IMG/VR virus record: IMGVR_UViG_3300006737_000228
Location: 1 to 23,297 of that record
DNA from: a virus
DNA length: 23,297 bases
Reading direction: 5' to 3' (one strand)
The position numbers were made by a program, and so were the translations under genes. Positions 1-6,829 of this stretch are shown in pieces. The notes below the pieces were generated by a model. The model did not search any database. It saw nothing but the letters and a program-made list of their open reading frames with translations, and was not told the origin of the DNA. How positions within the stretch are numbered: position 1 is the first letter of the stretch; every line of letters starts with the position of its first letter.

Positions 1-642
1 ACCAGACTTGGAAAGTATCCCGAATCTAGCATCGGAAGATATTGTAGCTTGATTGACAAGTTCTGCGCTTGACATAAAAGAGAATCCAGAACGTCTGTTT
101 TTAAGATAACACATTCCGTAGGATCTGTGATCTGCTTTGCATGCTTCCCAAAATATAAAGAAGAGTCTGTTTGCTTCTCTAAAGTCTGGCGCTCCAATGT
201 CGATCTTTGACCACTGCAAGTACATGTAATGAGTACCAGTAATATATATAGGATCGCCATTATTGTAGAAATGAAAACCTTGTTCTCTACGCTTAAATTC
301 TTCATCAATGTAATCATACCATTTTTCTTTAAAACTTACAGGGTATTCTTCCCAGTCAAACCTAGTTTTAATTCTTTGTAATTCTTTTGGATATTCAAAC
401 TGTTGCCAGCGTTGATCCTCTTTTTTTTCGCTTCGTTTATACGGTTCATCGATTGCTGGTAAAGCAATTCTGAGATTTTGTATTTCAATGATCTGCCCAA
501 TTTTACCTGTTTTACTAATTACTACAAAGTCATATTCTATATTGTATCCATAATCCCACTTCTTATACCTATTTTGCTTTTTAAGTATTTTAGGATTTAC
601 TACATCTTTTAATTCTTTAACTAATGTTTGCTGGTAACTCAT
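1..642 (-). CDS. Terminase large subunit, N-terminal part (runs off left edge)
   Basis: The 214 visible residues start at an ATG that overlaps the stop of the upstream small gene by 4 bases (ATGA), which fixes the start. The large terminase is the ATPase/nuclease motor that packages DNA into the prohead. Visible signs are ITGTHYMYLQW at residues 134-144 and KNRRSGFS at 181-188, read here as an Arg-rich Walker A-like (adenine/phosphate-binding) segment, followed by a Ser/Ala-rich helix. The same arrangement is known from terminases of marine and crAss-like phages. The rest of the ATPase domain and the whole nuclease domain lie outside the window. The position next to a terminase-small-like gene supports the call. 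It was recognised by motif pattern only, not by alignment. Confidence 0.7.
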   Translation of the reverse strand, partial: MSYQQTLVKELKDVVNPKILKKQNRYKKWDYGYNIEYDFVVISKTGKIGQIIEIQNLRIALPAIDEPYKRSEKKEDQRWQQFEYPKELQRIKTRFDWEEYPVSFKEKWYDYIDEEFKRREQGFHFYNNGDPIYITGTHYMYLQWSKIDIGAPDFREANRLFFIFWEACKADHRSYGMCYLKNRRSGFSFMSSAELVNQATISSDARFGILSKSG

Positions 643-914
643 TTACTTCTTCCTTCCGCAAAGCCTTTAAACGATCTAGAACTTTTATTATCATTGCTAT
701 TAAGAATATTTTCTTCTTCTTCTACTCTTTGTAATATTTCAAAAGCGTCCATTATACAAAGCTTTTTTGTGGCTGCAGCATTTTTCAAACGATCAGCTGC
801 TAAGTCGTCATTACCTGTTTCTGTAATTATTTCTTCTTCAGCTACTTTAATTAACTCGTCTACTGCTTTACGCCCAGCTCGGATTATATTCTTTCTCGTT
901 TCCTTCGTGCTCAT
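639..914 (-). CDS. Small charged helical protein, terminase small subunit candidate
   Basis: This 91-residue protein is predicted to be largely helical and charged. It has an acidic middle and a core segment around residues 40-62 (DRLKNAAATKKL, then MDAFEILQRVEEEE). Its last codon overlaps the terL start (ATGA), so the two are translationally coupled. Small proteins of this kind sit directly before terL in many phages, and position is the main reason for proposing a small-terminase role (DNA recognition at packaging). Its start lies 47 bases inside the upstream gene, a longer overlap than its neighbours have. No DNA-binding motif can be identified with certainty. Confidence 0.5.
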   Translation of the reverse strand: MSTKETRKNIIRAGRKAVDELIKVAEEEIITETGNDDLAADRLKNAAATKKLCIMDAFEILQRVEEEENILNSNDNKSSRSFKGFAEGRSK

Positions 915-1452
915 GAGTTAATGCTATGTCATTTGATTTCATACAATACAAGCGCTCATTATCTATTACAAATTCAAACTCGGAGTTTGGTGTAAATGTA
1001 ACAAGCGTTCCAGGTGTTATTTTAAGAGCTTCTAAAGAACTATTAGAATATTTAACTATACCAACATTAGGTTGTTCTTTTTCTGTACTTAAAATATCTT
1101 TATTTAAAATAGGTTTTACAAAACAATAATCTAAATTACACTTACCATTGTACATGTATATTTGAGAAATGTTACAAAAATATAAATCATCTTTAAAATA
1201 CGTACTACTGTTTCGTTCTCTACCTTTTTGATCATACCATCTTCTGAATAAGTTATGATGAACATACACTTTGTCACCCACTTTTATACGTGAGCTATAA
1301 GCAGCTGGCACCGAAACAACAACTGCCTCCTTGCTCACAAATCGGTGGTTTTCTATGGTGGTATTTATAATAAGTGTTTTATCACCTATTTGTTTTTTAT
1401 TGTTATACCTTGTAGTTAAAGGCTTTACAATAAAATTATATAAACTTTTCAT
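868..1452 (-). CDS. Double GroES-like (co-chaperonin fold) protein
   Basis: The protein has 194 residues. Two successive segments each look like a GroES beta-barrel. The first, at about residues 35-100, contains AVVVSVP and IKVGDKVYVHHNLFR. The second, at about 105-178, contains GIVKYSN, ITPGTLVTFTPNSEFEF and RLYCMKSNDIAL. In GroES the corresponding order is a GxVxxVG strand, a 'VGDxVxF' strand, a 'Y' turn and a C-terminal 'xESDIL' strand. No GroES mobile loop is obvious, so partnership with GroEL is not shown. A role in capsid or packaging assembly is inferred from its place just upstream of the terminase genes. It is distinct from the single-domain GroES at 9393-9662. Confidence 0.5.
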   Translation of the reverse strand: MKSLYNFIVKPLTTRYNNKKQIGDKTLIINTTIENHRFVSKEAVVVSVPAAYSSRIKVGDKVYVHHNLFRRWYDQKGRERNSSTYFKDDLYFCNISQIYMYNGKCNLDYCFVKPILNKDILSTEKEQPNVGIVKYSNSSLEALKITPGTLVTFTPNSEFEFVIDNERLYCMKSNDIALTHEHEGNEKEYNPSWA

Positions 1453-1676
1453 TAGTACTTTAAGTCGTACTCAACTGCGATAGCCATTTGATTATTAAAC
1501 CTTTTCCAGGGTAGTACTTCATTATTTTTTTTAATATATATTGAATACTCACCGTTCTGTTCATTGCTTAATATATCACAAATAGTATGACCTCCATAAA
1601 CCTCTTGACCTATAGAATAATGCATTGCATCATTTTTATAATCAGAACCTATACTGATTTTTCTAATGTTAGACAT
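1452..1676 (-). CDS. Conserved-looking small phage protein
   Basis: This 74-residue protein has no confident family. It reads as a small beta-rich domain: RKISIGSDYK at the N-terminus, a YSIGQEVYGGHTI turn, then NGEYSIYIKKNNEVLPWKRF and a final strand. Similar small proteins occur beside terminase genes in marine phages, but I cannot assign a function. Its stop shares a base with the start of the downstream double-GroES gene, and its own start overlaps the stop of the upstream gene by 8 bases, so it belongs to the same tight operon. Confidence 0.6.
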   Translation of the reverse strand: MSNIRKISIGSDYKNDAMHYSIGQEVYGGHTICDILSNEQNGEYSIYIKKNNEVLPWKRFNNQMAIAVEYDLKY

Positions 1677-1920
1677 CTGCTTTTTCTAGTTTAGGTTCTT
1701 CTATAGGCGTTATAACACCATCTTCAAGATTAATGTTAACAGATCCATATTTCTTTTCAAGTTTCTTTTTTAATGAATCAACATCTTTGTGTAGTTGTTT
1801 TAATTCATCTAGTTTTAAACTTTTGTTTAGTTCAATAGATCCTATTTGATTATATAAATTTCCTAATTTACTTTGTTGAGCTATAATATTTTCTAGCTCT
1901 TTATTTGTTATTTTTTTCAT
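1669..1920 (-). CDS. Small coiled-coil protein
   Basis: The protein has 83 residues. Residues 1-60 are a predicted coiled coil with heptad-like Leu/Ile spacing (KELENIIAQQSKLGNLY, then LDELKQLHKDVDSLKKKLEKKYG). A short tail follows, with the pattern KYGxVNINLEDGVITP, which is common in small phage proteins of unknown function. It may be a scaffold or adaptor; nothing in the sequence decides this. The leader is A-rich without a Shine-Dalgarno sequence, as is usual in this window. Confidence 0.6.
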   Translation of the reverse strand: MKKITNKELENIIAQQSKLGNLYNQIGSIELNKSLKLDELKQLHKDVDSLKKKLEKKYGSVNINLEDGVITPIEEPKLEKADV

Positions 1921-1949
1921 TTAATTAAATTTAATTGTTGTTTGTTTTT

Positions 1950-2549
1950 TTATGTATATTGGCAGTCTAAAAACACCCCTATATCCGCACTTGTTGGAGT
2001 AACAGTACCACTTTCTACACTATACAATAGTATTATATCTCCTGCTGTAACTTGAAGAGGAGATGCAAAAGTATGAGTGACTAAAGGCCAAGTTCCATTA
2101 TCAGCTGCTGTTATTTGATAAAAAGCTGTAGCATCTGCAAAGTTAGTTTTTGCTGATTGGTTAGAATTAGCAGCATTTGGAGTATCTAGTTTTGCAATGT
2201 TAAACGTAGCTGACTCAGCTCCTGTTAGCAAAACAGGATTTGCTGTTTGTCCTTCATATCTAATACTAGCTTTTATTATTTTAAAATTTGCTGGAGCATA
2301 AAAACCTCCAAAGCTAATACTCGAACCAGAACCTTTCTGACCACCATGCCAGCTATAATAAGTTTCAGCTCCAGATCCTCCACTAAAAGGAGCATCAGTA
2401 CCAGCTTGAAGCATAAACCTACCAATACCTAAACCTTCTTTTAATTGAGTTATATCGTATCTTGTGTTTGCACCACCATCAAAACCTACTAGCTCTGAAC
2501 TAGCAGTCATTGCTTGATTTGTAAATGCTGAAAATTTCTTATTTGCCAT
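1950..2549 (-). CDS. Virion appendage / fibre-like structural protein
   Basis: The protein has 199 residues. The N-terminus (FSAFTNQAMTASSELVGFDGG, about residues 6-26) resembles the anchor segments of phage fibre and collar proteins, in which a short 'surrender to solvent' stretch names a value or token before a repeat region. The rest is rich in Gly, Ser, Ala and Thr and predicted beta, with FYAPANFKIIKASIRYEG and a C-terminal strand ending in VFLDCQYT. No catalytic motif is visible. Neighbouring spike and holin genes fit a late structural role. The exact position in the virion is unknown. Confidence 0.55.
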   Translation of the reverse strand: MANKKFSAFTNQAMTASSELVGFDGGANTRYDITQLKEGLGIGRFMLQAGTDAPFSGGSGAETYYSWHGGQKGSGSSISFGGFYAPANFKIIKASIRYEGQTANPVLLTGAESATFNIAKLDTPNAANSNQSAKTNFADATAFYQITAADNGTWPLVTHTFASPLQVTAGDIILLYSVESGTVTPTSADIGVFLDCQYT

Positions 2550-2559
2550 AATTATTTAT

Positions 2560-2721
2560 TTAAGGTGCATCTTCTGTTACCATATTATCTTCGCTACCTA
2601 TAGGTTCTTCAGTTATACAGAAGTCTCCGTTTTCTGCTAAAATAAAAAACGTAGCAGGAGGTGCACCACCACCTACTGGGTTTTTTGATTGCGGTATTGT
2701 GTAACCTATACCTATAAACAT
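2560..2721 (-). CDS. Small 53-residue protein between two structural genes
   Basis: An ATG-started frame fills the gap between the two structural genes, starting one base after the upstream stop. It contains a Gly/Pro-rich turn (NPVGGGAPP, residues 14-22), a short strand (ATFFILAENGDFCI, about 23-36) and an acidic tail. It has no recognised family. Its coding nature rests on its snug fit in an otherwise gapless operon and the absence of internal stops. It could be a minor structural peptide. Confidence 0.5.
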   Translation of the reverse strand: MFIGIGYTIPQSKNPVGGGAPPATFFILAENGDFCITEEPIGSEDNMVTEDAP

Positions 2722-2722
2722 C

Positions 2723-3274
2723 TTAGTAAAGTGCTATTAAACCTGAAGCGGTAGTTCCTGAATTAAATACTTTTTTAACTAATATTGGTAAAAAAGATCC
2801 TGCAACAACACCTGTAAAGGTAATTTCATTATCACTTTCCATTGTTACTTTTATATTTGTACCTCCGCTAATATCTCCAACGTATATACAACAACCTCTT
2901 TCTTGAGTGTTTGGTACATCGTTGTTAACTACTGAAGCTGCAAAGTCTACACCAGTACCTGAAGTAAGAGCTTGAGTTACTGCTTCTGGTGTTGGTTCGC
3001 TTACATATTTAGCTCCTACAACGGTTACACTATAATCAGATACTACACCGCCTGCAGTAATAGCCAGTACTGTTACAACTGCTCTATCACCTACAGCACC
3101 TGCTGCTGGAGTAGATAATGTTATAGTATCTCCAACTGCATATCCAGTACCACTGTTAGTTACTGTTAAACCGTCGTCTACTGCAGTATTGTTTATAGCT
3201 CCTGGAACTATTAGTACAGCATCATGAGCAAAAACCCTAGGTTGCGCTTGAAAGTTTCCTTCTAATCCTCTCAT
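2723..3274 (-). CDS. Phage spike-base-like structural protein
   Basis: The protein has 183 residues. The N-terminus is a short anchor. Residues about 38-95 form a Gly/Thr/Val-rich strand region (TNSGTGYAVGDTITLS and VGAKYVSEP). The C-terminus reads RGCCIYVGDISGG, then a strand, TFTGVVAGSFLPILVKKVF and NSGTTASGLIALY. This order is typical of the C-terminal domain of phage spike-base or gene-transfer-agent head-spike proteins. The GTGYxVGD segment is a repeat type common in marine phage appendages. It probably acts in host attachment, at the base of a head or tail spike. The assignment is by pattern. Confidence 0.5.
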   Translation of the reverse strand: MRGLEGNFQAQPRVFAHDAVLIVPGAINNTAVDDGLTVTNSGTGYAVGDTITLSTPAAGAVGDRAVVTVLAITAGGVVSDYSVTVVGAKYVSEPTPEAVTQALTSGTGVDFAASVVNNDVPNTQERGCCIYVGDISGGTNIKVTMESDNEITFTGVVAGSFLPILVKKVFNSGTTASGLIALY

Positions 3275-3275
3275 T

Positions 3276-3725
3276 TTATTTATTTATTTTTGTTATTTTT
3301 TCTGCGCCTCTAGAACCAAAGTACGCTACATAAACTGTTATTAATAATGTTTTTAATAGTTCTACCCACGCTTCATCTACGTCAAATGTAGTATGAAACG
3401 AATCTATCACCATTAAACTTGTAGCAGCAAACGTTAAATATATAAGTGTAAGTGGTCGAGTGTTCTTACTCAACCAAGAATCACTTTTCATATCGCTACT
3501 CCACCTACTAGAAATATTCTGCATTTCAGCAATATCTTGTTCTAATAGCTTCATAGCCATCTCTTTATCTTGTGGCTCTATAGTACTATCACTTGTTATT
3601 AAATTTTTTACTATACCTAAACCACCTTGGTCAGGCAAAAACTCGCCTACTGCATTTAAAATATTAGGAGCTTTGTCTTTTAAAAAAACTCCAACTTTTG
3701 TTTCTTTAAATTTTTTCTTAGACAT
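3276..3725 (-). CDS. Holin-like protein with transmembrane helices (gene-transfer-agent type)
   Basis: The 149-residue protein has an N-terminal soluble part with a helical segment around residues 50-75 (PQDKEMAMKLLEQDIAEMQ), then SRWSSDMKSDSWLSKNTRP leading into membrane helices at about 91-108 and 119-136, and a basic tail. This order, with a Trp/Arg-Pro entry before the first helix and FGSRGAEK at the end, is characteristic of the three-transmembrane holin family described from gene transfer agents. Holins permeabilise the inner membrane so that endolysin can reach the wall. The stop abuts the spike gene and the start shares a base with the 484-residue gene upstream. Confidence 0.6.
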   Translation of the reverse strand: MSKKKFKETKVGVFLKDKAPNILNAVGEFLPDQGGLGIVKNLITSDSTIEPQDKEMAMKLLEQDIAEMQNISSRWSSDMKSDSWLSKNTRPLTLIYLTFAATSLMVIDSFHTTFDVDEAWVELLKTLLITVYVAYFGSRGAEKITKINK

Positions 3726-5179
3726 TACTCACTTCTTTTAGTTCCTTTGTATACATTTGGAAACTCAGACTGTAGTTCCGACAAAGCTTGACTATTTGCT
3801 AAGTAATCATTTAAATTTACATTACTTTGAGCTTTATAAAAATTCTGTTTAAAATTACTAGGCATATCTCTTAAATCAGTAGTAGCTCCAGCTCCGATTG
3901 GATTTGTGCTCCCTGCTTTAAATTTAGTAGTAGTAACTCTTAAGTTATCAAGATTATCTAAATAAGATATATTATCATCGTACTCATAAGGTGCAAAAGC
4001 ATAATCTGTTCTATCGCCAGTTTTCTTATCTGTATATGATACTTGTCTATTGCCTGTAAAATCTTGACTGAACATATCTCTAAATGGTTTAGTATATGTA
4101 TTATCTACATCCATTTGATCTCTTTCTTTTTTAACGTTCTGCAGCTTATTTTTAAAATTTTGATTATAGTCTCTTAAACCTTGATTAGTATATCCACCTT
4201 TATTATCAAAATCTCCAGCATAACTTTTTGAGGTACTCATGTCTTCAATTTTACCTTGCCAATTCTTAACAGCTCTAGAACCTTGATCAAAAGGATTAAC
4301 TTTACCATCTCCATCAACATCTTGTAAGTAATTACCTGTGCTTGTTTGAAACTTTTTTACATCAGTATCATAGTAAAGTTGATTACCTTGTACTTGTTTT
4401 TTAACTTCTGCTTCTCCACTAGGATCTACGTCTGGTTTTTTAGGAGCCCAATCACCGTGCTTGTATCTTTCTTGAAAACTATAATCTCTTCCTTTTAAGT
4501 GAGGATAACCTTTAGAGTCATAACCTTCTTTACCAGCGTTTTCTGGATTAGGAGGATCTGTTTGAGCTGGTGCTCCCCACATTTTTATAGGACTCTGTAA
4601 TGAAGAACCTTTTTTCATTTCTTTTATATGGTTGCCAATTGCTTTAGCTTGTTTACCATGAGCTATAACTGCACCTTCAAGTTGCTCTTGAACCTCATCT
4701 AGCTCCATTGATGGGCCAAAATCTTCATTCATATTAACTTCGTTTTCGTCTAAAGATTGGAATGGAGATGACGTGTTGTCAACTAACAAAGGTTTACCAT
4801 CACTCATAGCTGGAGGTCCCGTTAATTTTTCTTTTTTAGGAGTTAAGTCAAATTGCTTTCTTTGTTTTCCAGCTGCATAAGCAACTTTTTCCCATGGTAA
4901 GTTTTGATTACCTTCATCAAAGGTATCTCTATTGTAACGCTTACCTTTAAAAGTTACACTTAAATTATCATAATCTAAGTTACCATCTTTCATATCTTTT
5001 AAATGCTGTTTCTCATGACTCATAGCTTCGTCCATTAATTCCTTGTCATGAACTCTATCTTTATTAACTATTATAGTACCATTTTTATTTGCTTTAGCAA
5101 CTAAATCTGGATTGTCAAAAGGAACCTCATATATAGGTGTAGGTTCAGACGTGTAAGGTGGTTTTATTTTAAATCCCAT
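3725..5179 (-). CDS. Large virion-associated protein with HExxH metalloprotease-like motif
   Basis: The protein has 484 residues. Near the N-terminus SHEKQHLKDMKDG gives H55, E56 and H59, the HExxH zinc-binding pattern, with a Glu-containing PWEKVAY at 95-101 as a possible third ligand. Residues about 106-260 are low complexity, Pro/Lys/Gly-rich and probably disordered. DVDGDGKVNPFD at 287-298 matches a calcium-binding EF-hand or dockerin-type loop (D at 1, 3, 5; D at 12). The C-terminal third is charged and aromatic-rich and not recognised. Plausible roles are a virion protease or a tail-associated cell-wall or envelope-processing protein. Activity is not shown. Confidence 0.55.
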   Translation of the reverse strand: MGFKIKPPYTSEPTPIYEVPFDNPDLVAKANKNGTIIVNKDRVHDKELMDEAMSHEKQHLKDMKDGNLDYDNLSVTFKGKRYNRDTFDEGNQNLPWEKVAYAAGKQRKQFDLTPKKEKLTGPPAMSDGKPLLVDNTSSPFQSLDENEVNMNEDFGPSMELDEVQEQLEGAVIAHGKQAKAIGNHIKEMKKGSSLQSPIKMWGAPAQTDPPNPENAGKEGYDSKGYPHLKGRDYSFQERYKHGDWAPKKPDVDPSGEAEVKKQVQGNQLYYDTDVKKFQTSTGNYLQDVDGDGKVNPFDQGSRAVKNWQGKIEDMSTSKSYAGDFDNKGGYTNQGLRDYNQNFKNKLQNVKKERDQMDVDNTYTKPFRDMFSQDFTGNRQVSYTDKKTGDRTDYAFAPYEYDDNISYLDNLDNLRVTTTKFKAGSTNPIGAGATTDLRDMPSNFKQNFYKAQSNVNLNDYLANSQALSELQSEFPNVYKGTKRSE

Positions 5180-5385
5180 TATTTTCCTTTTATTGCGTTA
5201 TCAATATCAGATATTTCTTCTCCTACTTTTTTTATAGCACTTGCTACATCAGATAGTTCTTTTGCAGTTAGGTTATATCTACGTTTAATTTCTTTGATAG
5301 TATTTATAGTCTTTTCGTCTATATCTGTTTTGCTCCATAATAAATTCCATACGTCTGCAAAATATTGTTTAGTTAATTTCCACAT
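5179..5385 (-). CDS. Small helical protein
   Basis: The protein has 68 residues. An N-terminal amphipathic aromatic helix (residues 1-18, WKLTKQYFADVWNLLW) is followed by a charged helix with regular Ile/Leu spacing (about 24-68). It shares a base with the start of the downstream gene. No family is recognised. The amphipathic start could associate with membrane, and the location between lysis genes and virion genes allows either role. Confidence 0.6.
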   Translation of the reverse strand: MWKLTKQYFADVWNLLWSKTDIDEKTINTIKEIKRRYNLTAKELSDVASAIKKVGEEISDIDNAIKGK

Positions 5386-5394
5386 AATATTTTT

Positions 5395-5661
5395 TTAACA
5401 TTTCCATCTTTTCCTAGCTGCCTTACCTCTTTCACTAGTCCAAGACTTTGAACGAGCACAAAAGGACTTTCTTCTTTTAGCTGCTTTACTACCTGGTTTA
5501 ACTTTTCCAGTTACTGGTGCTGATAAAGTGCTACCGGGGTTTTGTTTTTTATATGCTGCTCTACCTTTAGCAGTCATACCGCCACCTTCTTTAGCACTAA
5601 GAAAATGCCTTCCCTTACCTTTGGTAGTTTTTCTTAATCTTGCTAGTGGTGATACGTCCAT
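5395..5661 (-). CDS. Small very basic Lys/Arg-rich conserved phage protein
   Basis: The 88-residue protein is highly basic (about a third Lys/Arg). The recognisable core is HFLSAKEGGGMTAKGRAAYK at about residues 19-38, then GKVKPGSKAAKRRKSFCAR, and a C-terminal WTSERGKAARKRWKC. This pattern is widespread in marine phages as a small protein of unknown function. It is too small and basic for an enzyme and probably binds nucleic acid or acts in DNA condensation. Its start touches the stop of the membrane protein upstream. Confidence 0.6.
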   Translation of the reverse strand: MDVSPLARLRKTTKGKGRHFLSAKEGGGMTAKGRAAYKKQNPGSTLSAPVTGKVKPGSKAAKRRKSFCARSKSWTSERGKAARKRWKC

Positions 5662-6071
5662 TATCTACGTCCTTTTTTGTCTACTTGAACCTCTTTAACT
5701 ATGATAGTTTGTTTAGGTTTTTGATTTTTAATTTCTTCTAGTTGTCTATTTAGTTCTTCTAGCTTGCCATCATTTTCAGTTCCGTCTTTTACCAACGTGC
5801 CTATTACTTGTATTTCTTCAAAAACAACATCGTCTACTTGTTCAAGCATTTCAACTCGTTCTTTTAACTGTATAATCATTTTTTCGTTCCACTCTTCTTT
5901 GAGTTCATACTCTAAACGGGTAACTTCTATAGGTGGTAGTTTTTTAGCTTCTTCAATGTCAGCTTGTAATGTATAATACATACCTACGAAAGAGGCAGTT
6001 ACCATTATTATAGCTATTACAGTTTTTAAATCAAGTTGTATATTAGTGTTTTCAGAGATCTTTGTACTCAT
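5661..6071 (-). CDS. Membrane-anchored coiled-coil protein, lysis-associated
   Basis: The chosen start gives 136 residues. An in-frame upstream ATG at 6113 would overlap the amidase by 62 bases, so the internal ATG at 6071 is preferred (20-base overlap). A single membrane helix lies at about residues 16-33 (TVIAIIMVTASFVGMYYTL). A long charged coiled coil (about 45-120) and a basic tail follow. The layout and the position right after the amidase suggest a holin- or spanin-like lysis accessory, or an anchor that reaches into the periplasm. No signal-peptidase site is evident. Confidence 0.6.
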   Translation of the reverse strand: MSTKISENTNIQLDLKTVIAIIMVTASFVGMYYTLQADIEEAKKLPPIEVTRLEYELKEEWNEKMIIQLKERVEMLEQVDDVVFEEIQVIGTLVKDGTENDGKLEELNRQLEEIKNQKPKQTIIVKEVQVDKKGRR

Positions 6072-6465
6072 TAGTTGCGTCAAATGATGGGCATGCTTTG
6101 TTAGCAAACTCATTGTGTGAATATATAATAGCGTTTGGATACATGGCTCTTAACGTTTTAAGTACATGTAACAAACCTTCTTTTTGTTCTTGTGTTCTAG
6201 TATCCTTCGGAGTCTTACCATCTGCCTCAACGCCACCACAATAGCAGATACCTATTGAATTACGATTATGCCCTTTGCAGTGAGCTCCGATTTTAGCTAT
6301 ATCTCTACCTTTTTGTATTTCACCATTTATATCTATGTAGAAATGATAGCCTATGTCTGACCAACCACGGCCTTCAGTGTGCCACTTCTTAATAGTGTCC
6401 ACGCTTATATCTTGACCTTCTCTTGTGGCTGAACAGTGAATAATTATTTCTGTAATTTGTCTCAT
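6052..6465 (-). CDS. N-acetylmuramoyl-L-alanine amidase (T7 lysozyme-type endolysin)
   Basis: This 137-residue amidase_2 domain cleaves the bond between N-acetylmuramic acid and L-alanine in peptidoglycan, releasing phage from the cell. Zinc ligands are visible: H10 (IIIHCSA), H117 (YSHNEF) and C125 (KACPSF). Y40 (GYHFYI) and K123, two before the Cys, match the catalytic Tyr46 and Lys128 of T7 lysozyme. Other signature stretches are WSDIGYHFYI and NRNSIGICYCGG. It lacks a cell-wall-binding domain and signal peptide, as T7 lysozyme does, so export needs a holin. The start overlaps the upstream membrane gene by 4 bases (ATGA), giving translational coupling. Confidence 0.9.
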   Translation of the reverse strand: MRQITEIIIHCSATREGQDISVDTIKKWHTEGRGWSDIGYHFYIDINGEIQKGRDIAKIGAHCKGHNRNSIGICYCGGVEADGKTPKDTRTQEQKEGLLHVLKTLRAMYPNAIIYSHNEFANKACPSFDATNEYKDL

Positions 6466-6620
6466 TTCTTATTTTTCAATTTCCACCATTTGTGTGCAGT
6501 ATATCCAATAGTTACTAATAATAGTATTATCTTTAAAGCTGGCTCTAACCAGTCCATACTTGCAATAGTAAAAGATGTTATATTTAAACAATAAAGTTTA
6601 AGATCGTCTAAGCCAATCAT
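6462..6620 (-). CDS. 52-residue membrane peptide coupled to the amidase, holin candidate
   Basis: The frame is unbroken, begins with an ATG that overlaps the previous stop (ATGA), and ends overlapping the amidase start (ATGA). Residues 1-22 form a weak amphipathic helix. About 26-42 (EPALKIILLLVTIGYTA) form one membrane helix, followed by a basic HKWWKLKNKK tail. One helix with a positive C-terminus, directly before the endolysin, is the classic small-holin arrangement, and translation is tightly coupled to that of the amidase. It is not a recognised family member by motif. Confidence 0.6.
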   Translation of the reverse strand: MIGLDDLKLYCLNITSFTIASMDWLEPALKIILLLVTIGYTAHKWWKLKNKK

Positions 6621-6787
6621 TTGTTTGCCATTAATACCGCGTTACCTTTGTATTCGATATTATCGATTTTTTTTAACGTAGGTGTAATAGTAGAATTATT
6701 AGAAACCATAACTCTAGTTCCTAAAGGCTTCATATTACACTTTAATTTTTTACCTGCTGGCTTTTGTTTTTCTCCGTAACTTGGCAT
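6617..6787 (-). CDS. Small 56-residue basic protein at head of lysis group
   Basis: The protein starts with MPSYGEKQKPAGKKLKC (residues 1-17), continues with a Met/Val-rich strand segment (GTRVMVSNN, about 24-32) and ends in a second strand segment (YKGNAVLMANK, about 46-56). It has a cysteine but no recognised fold. It ends with an ATGA overlap into the next small gene, so it is part of the same coupled operon. It may be an accessory or capsid cement peptide; there is no evidence for either. Confidence 0.55.
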   Translation of the reverse strand: MPSYGEKQKPAGKKLKCNMKPLGTRVMVSNNSTITPTLKKIDNIEYKGNAVLMANK

Positions 6788-6829
6788 AATTTTTATTTTT
6801 TAATTATTAATAAATGTGTACTATTATAA

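Noticed and set aside
6072-6113. Upstream ATG for the membrane-anchored coiled-coil gene
   Set aside because: It would overlap the amidase by 62 bases, far more than other overlaps here, and adds a His-rich stretch unlike a membrane-protein N-terminus.
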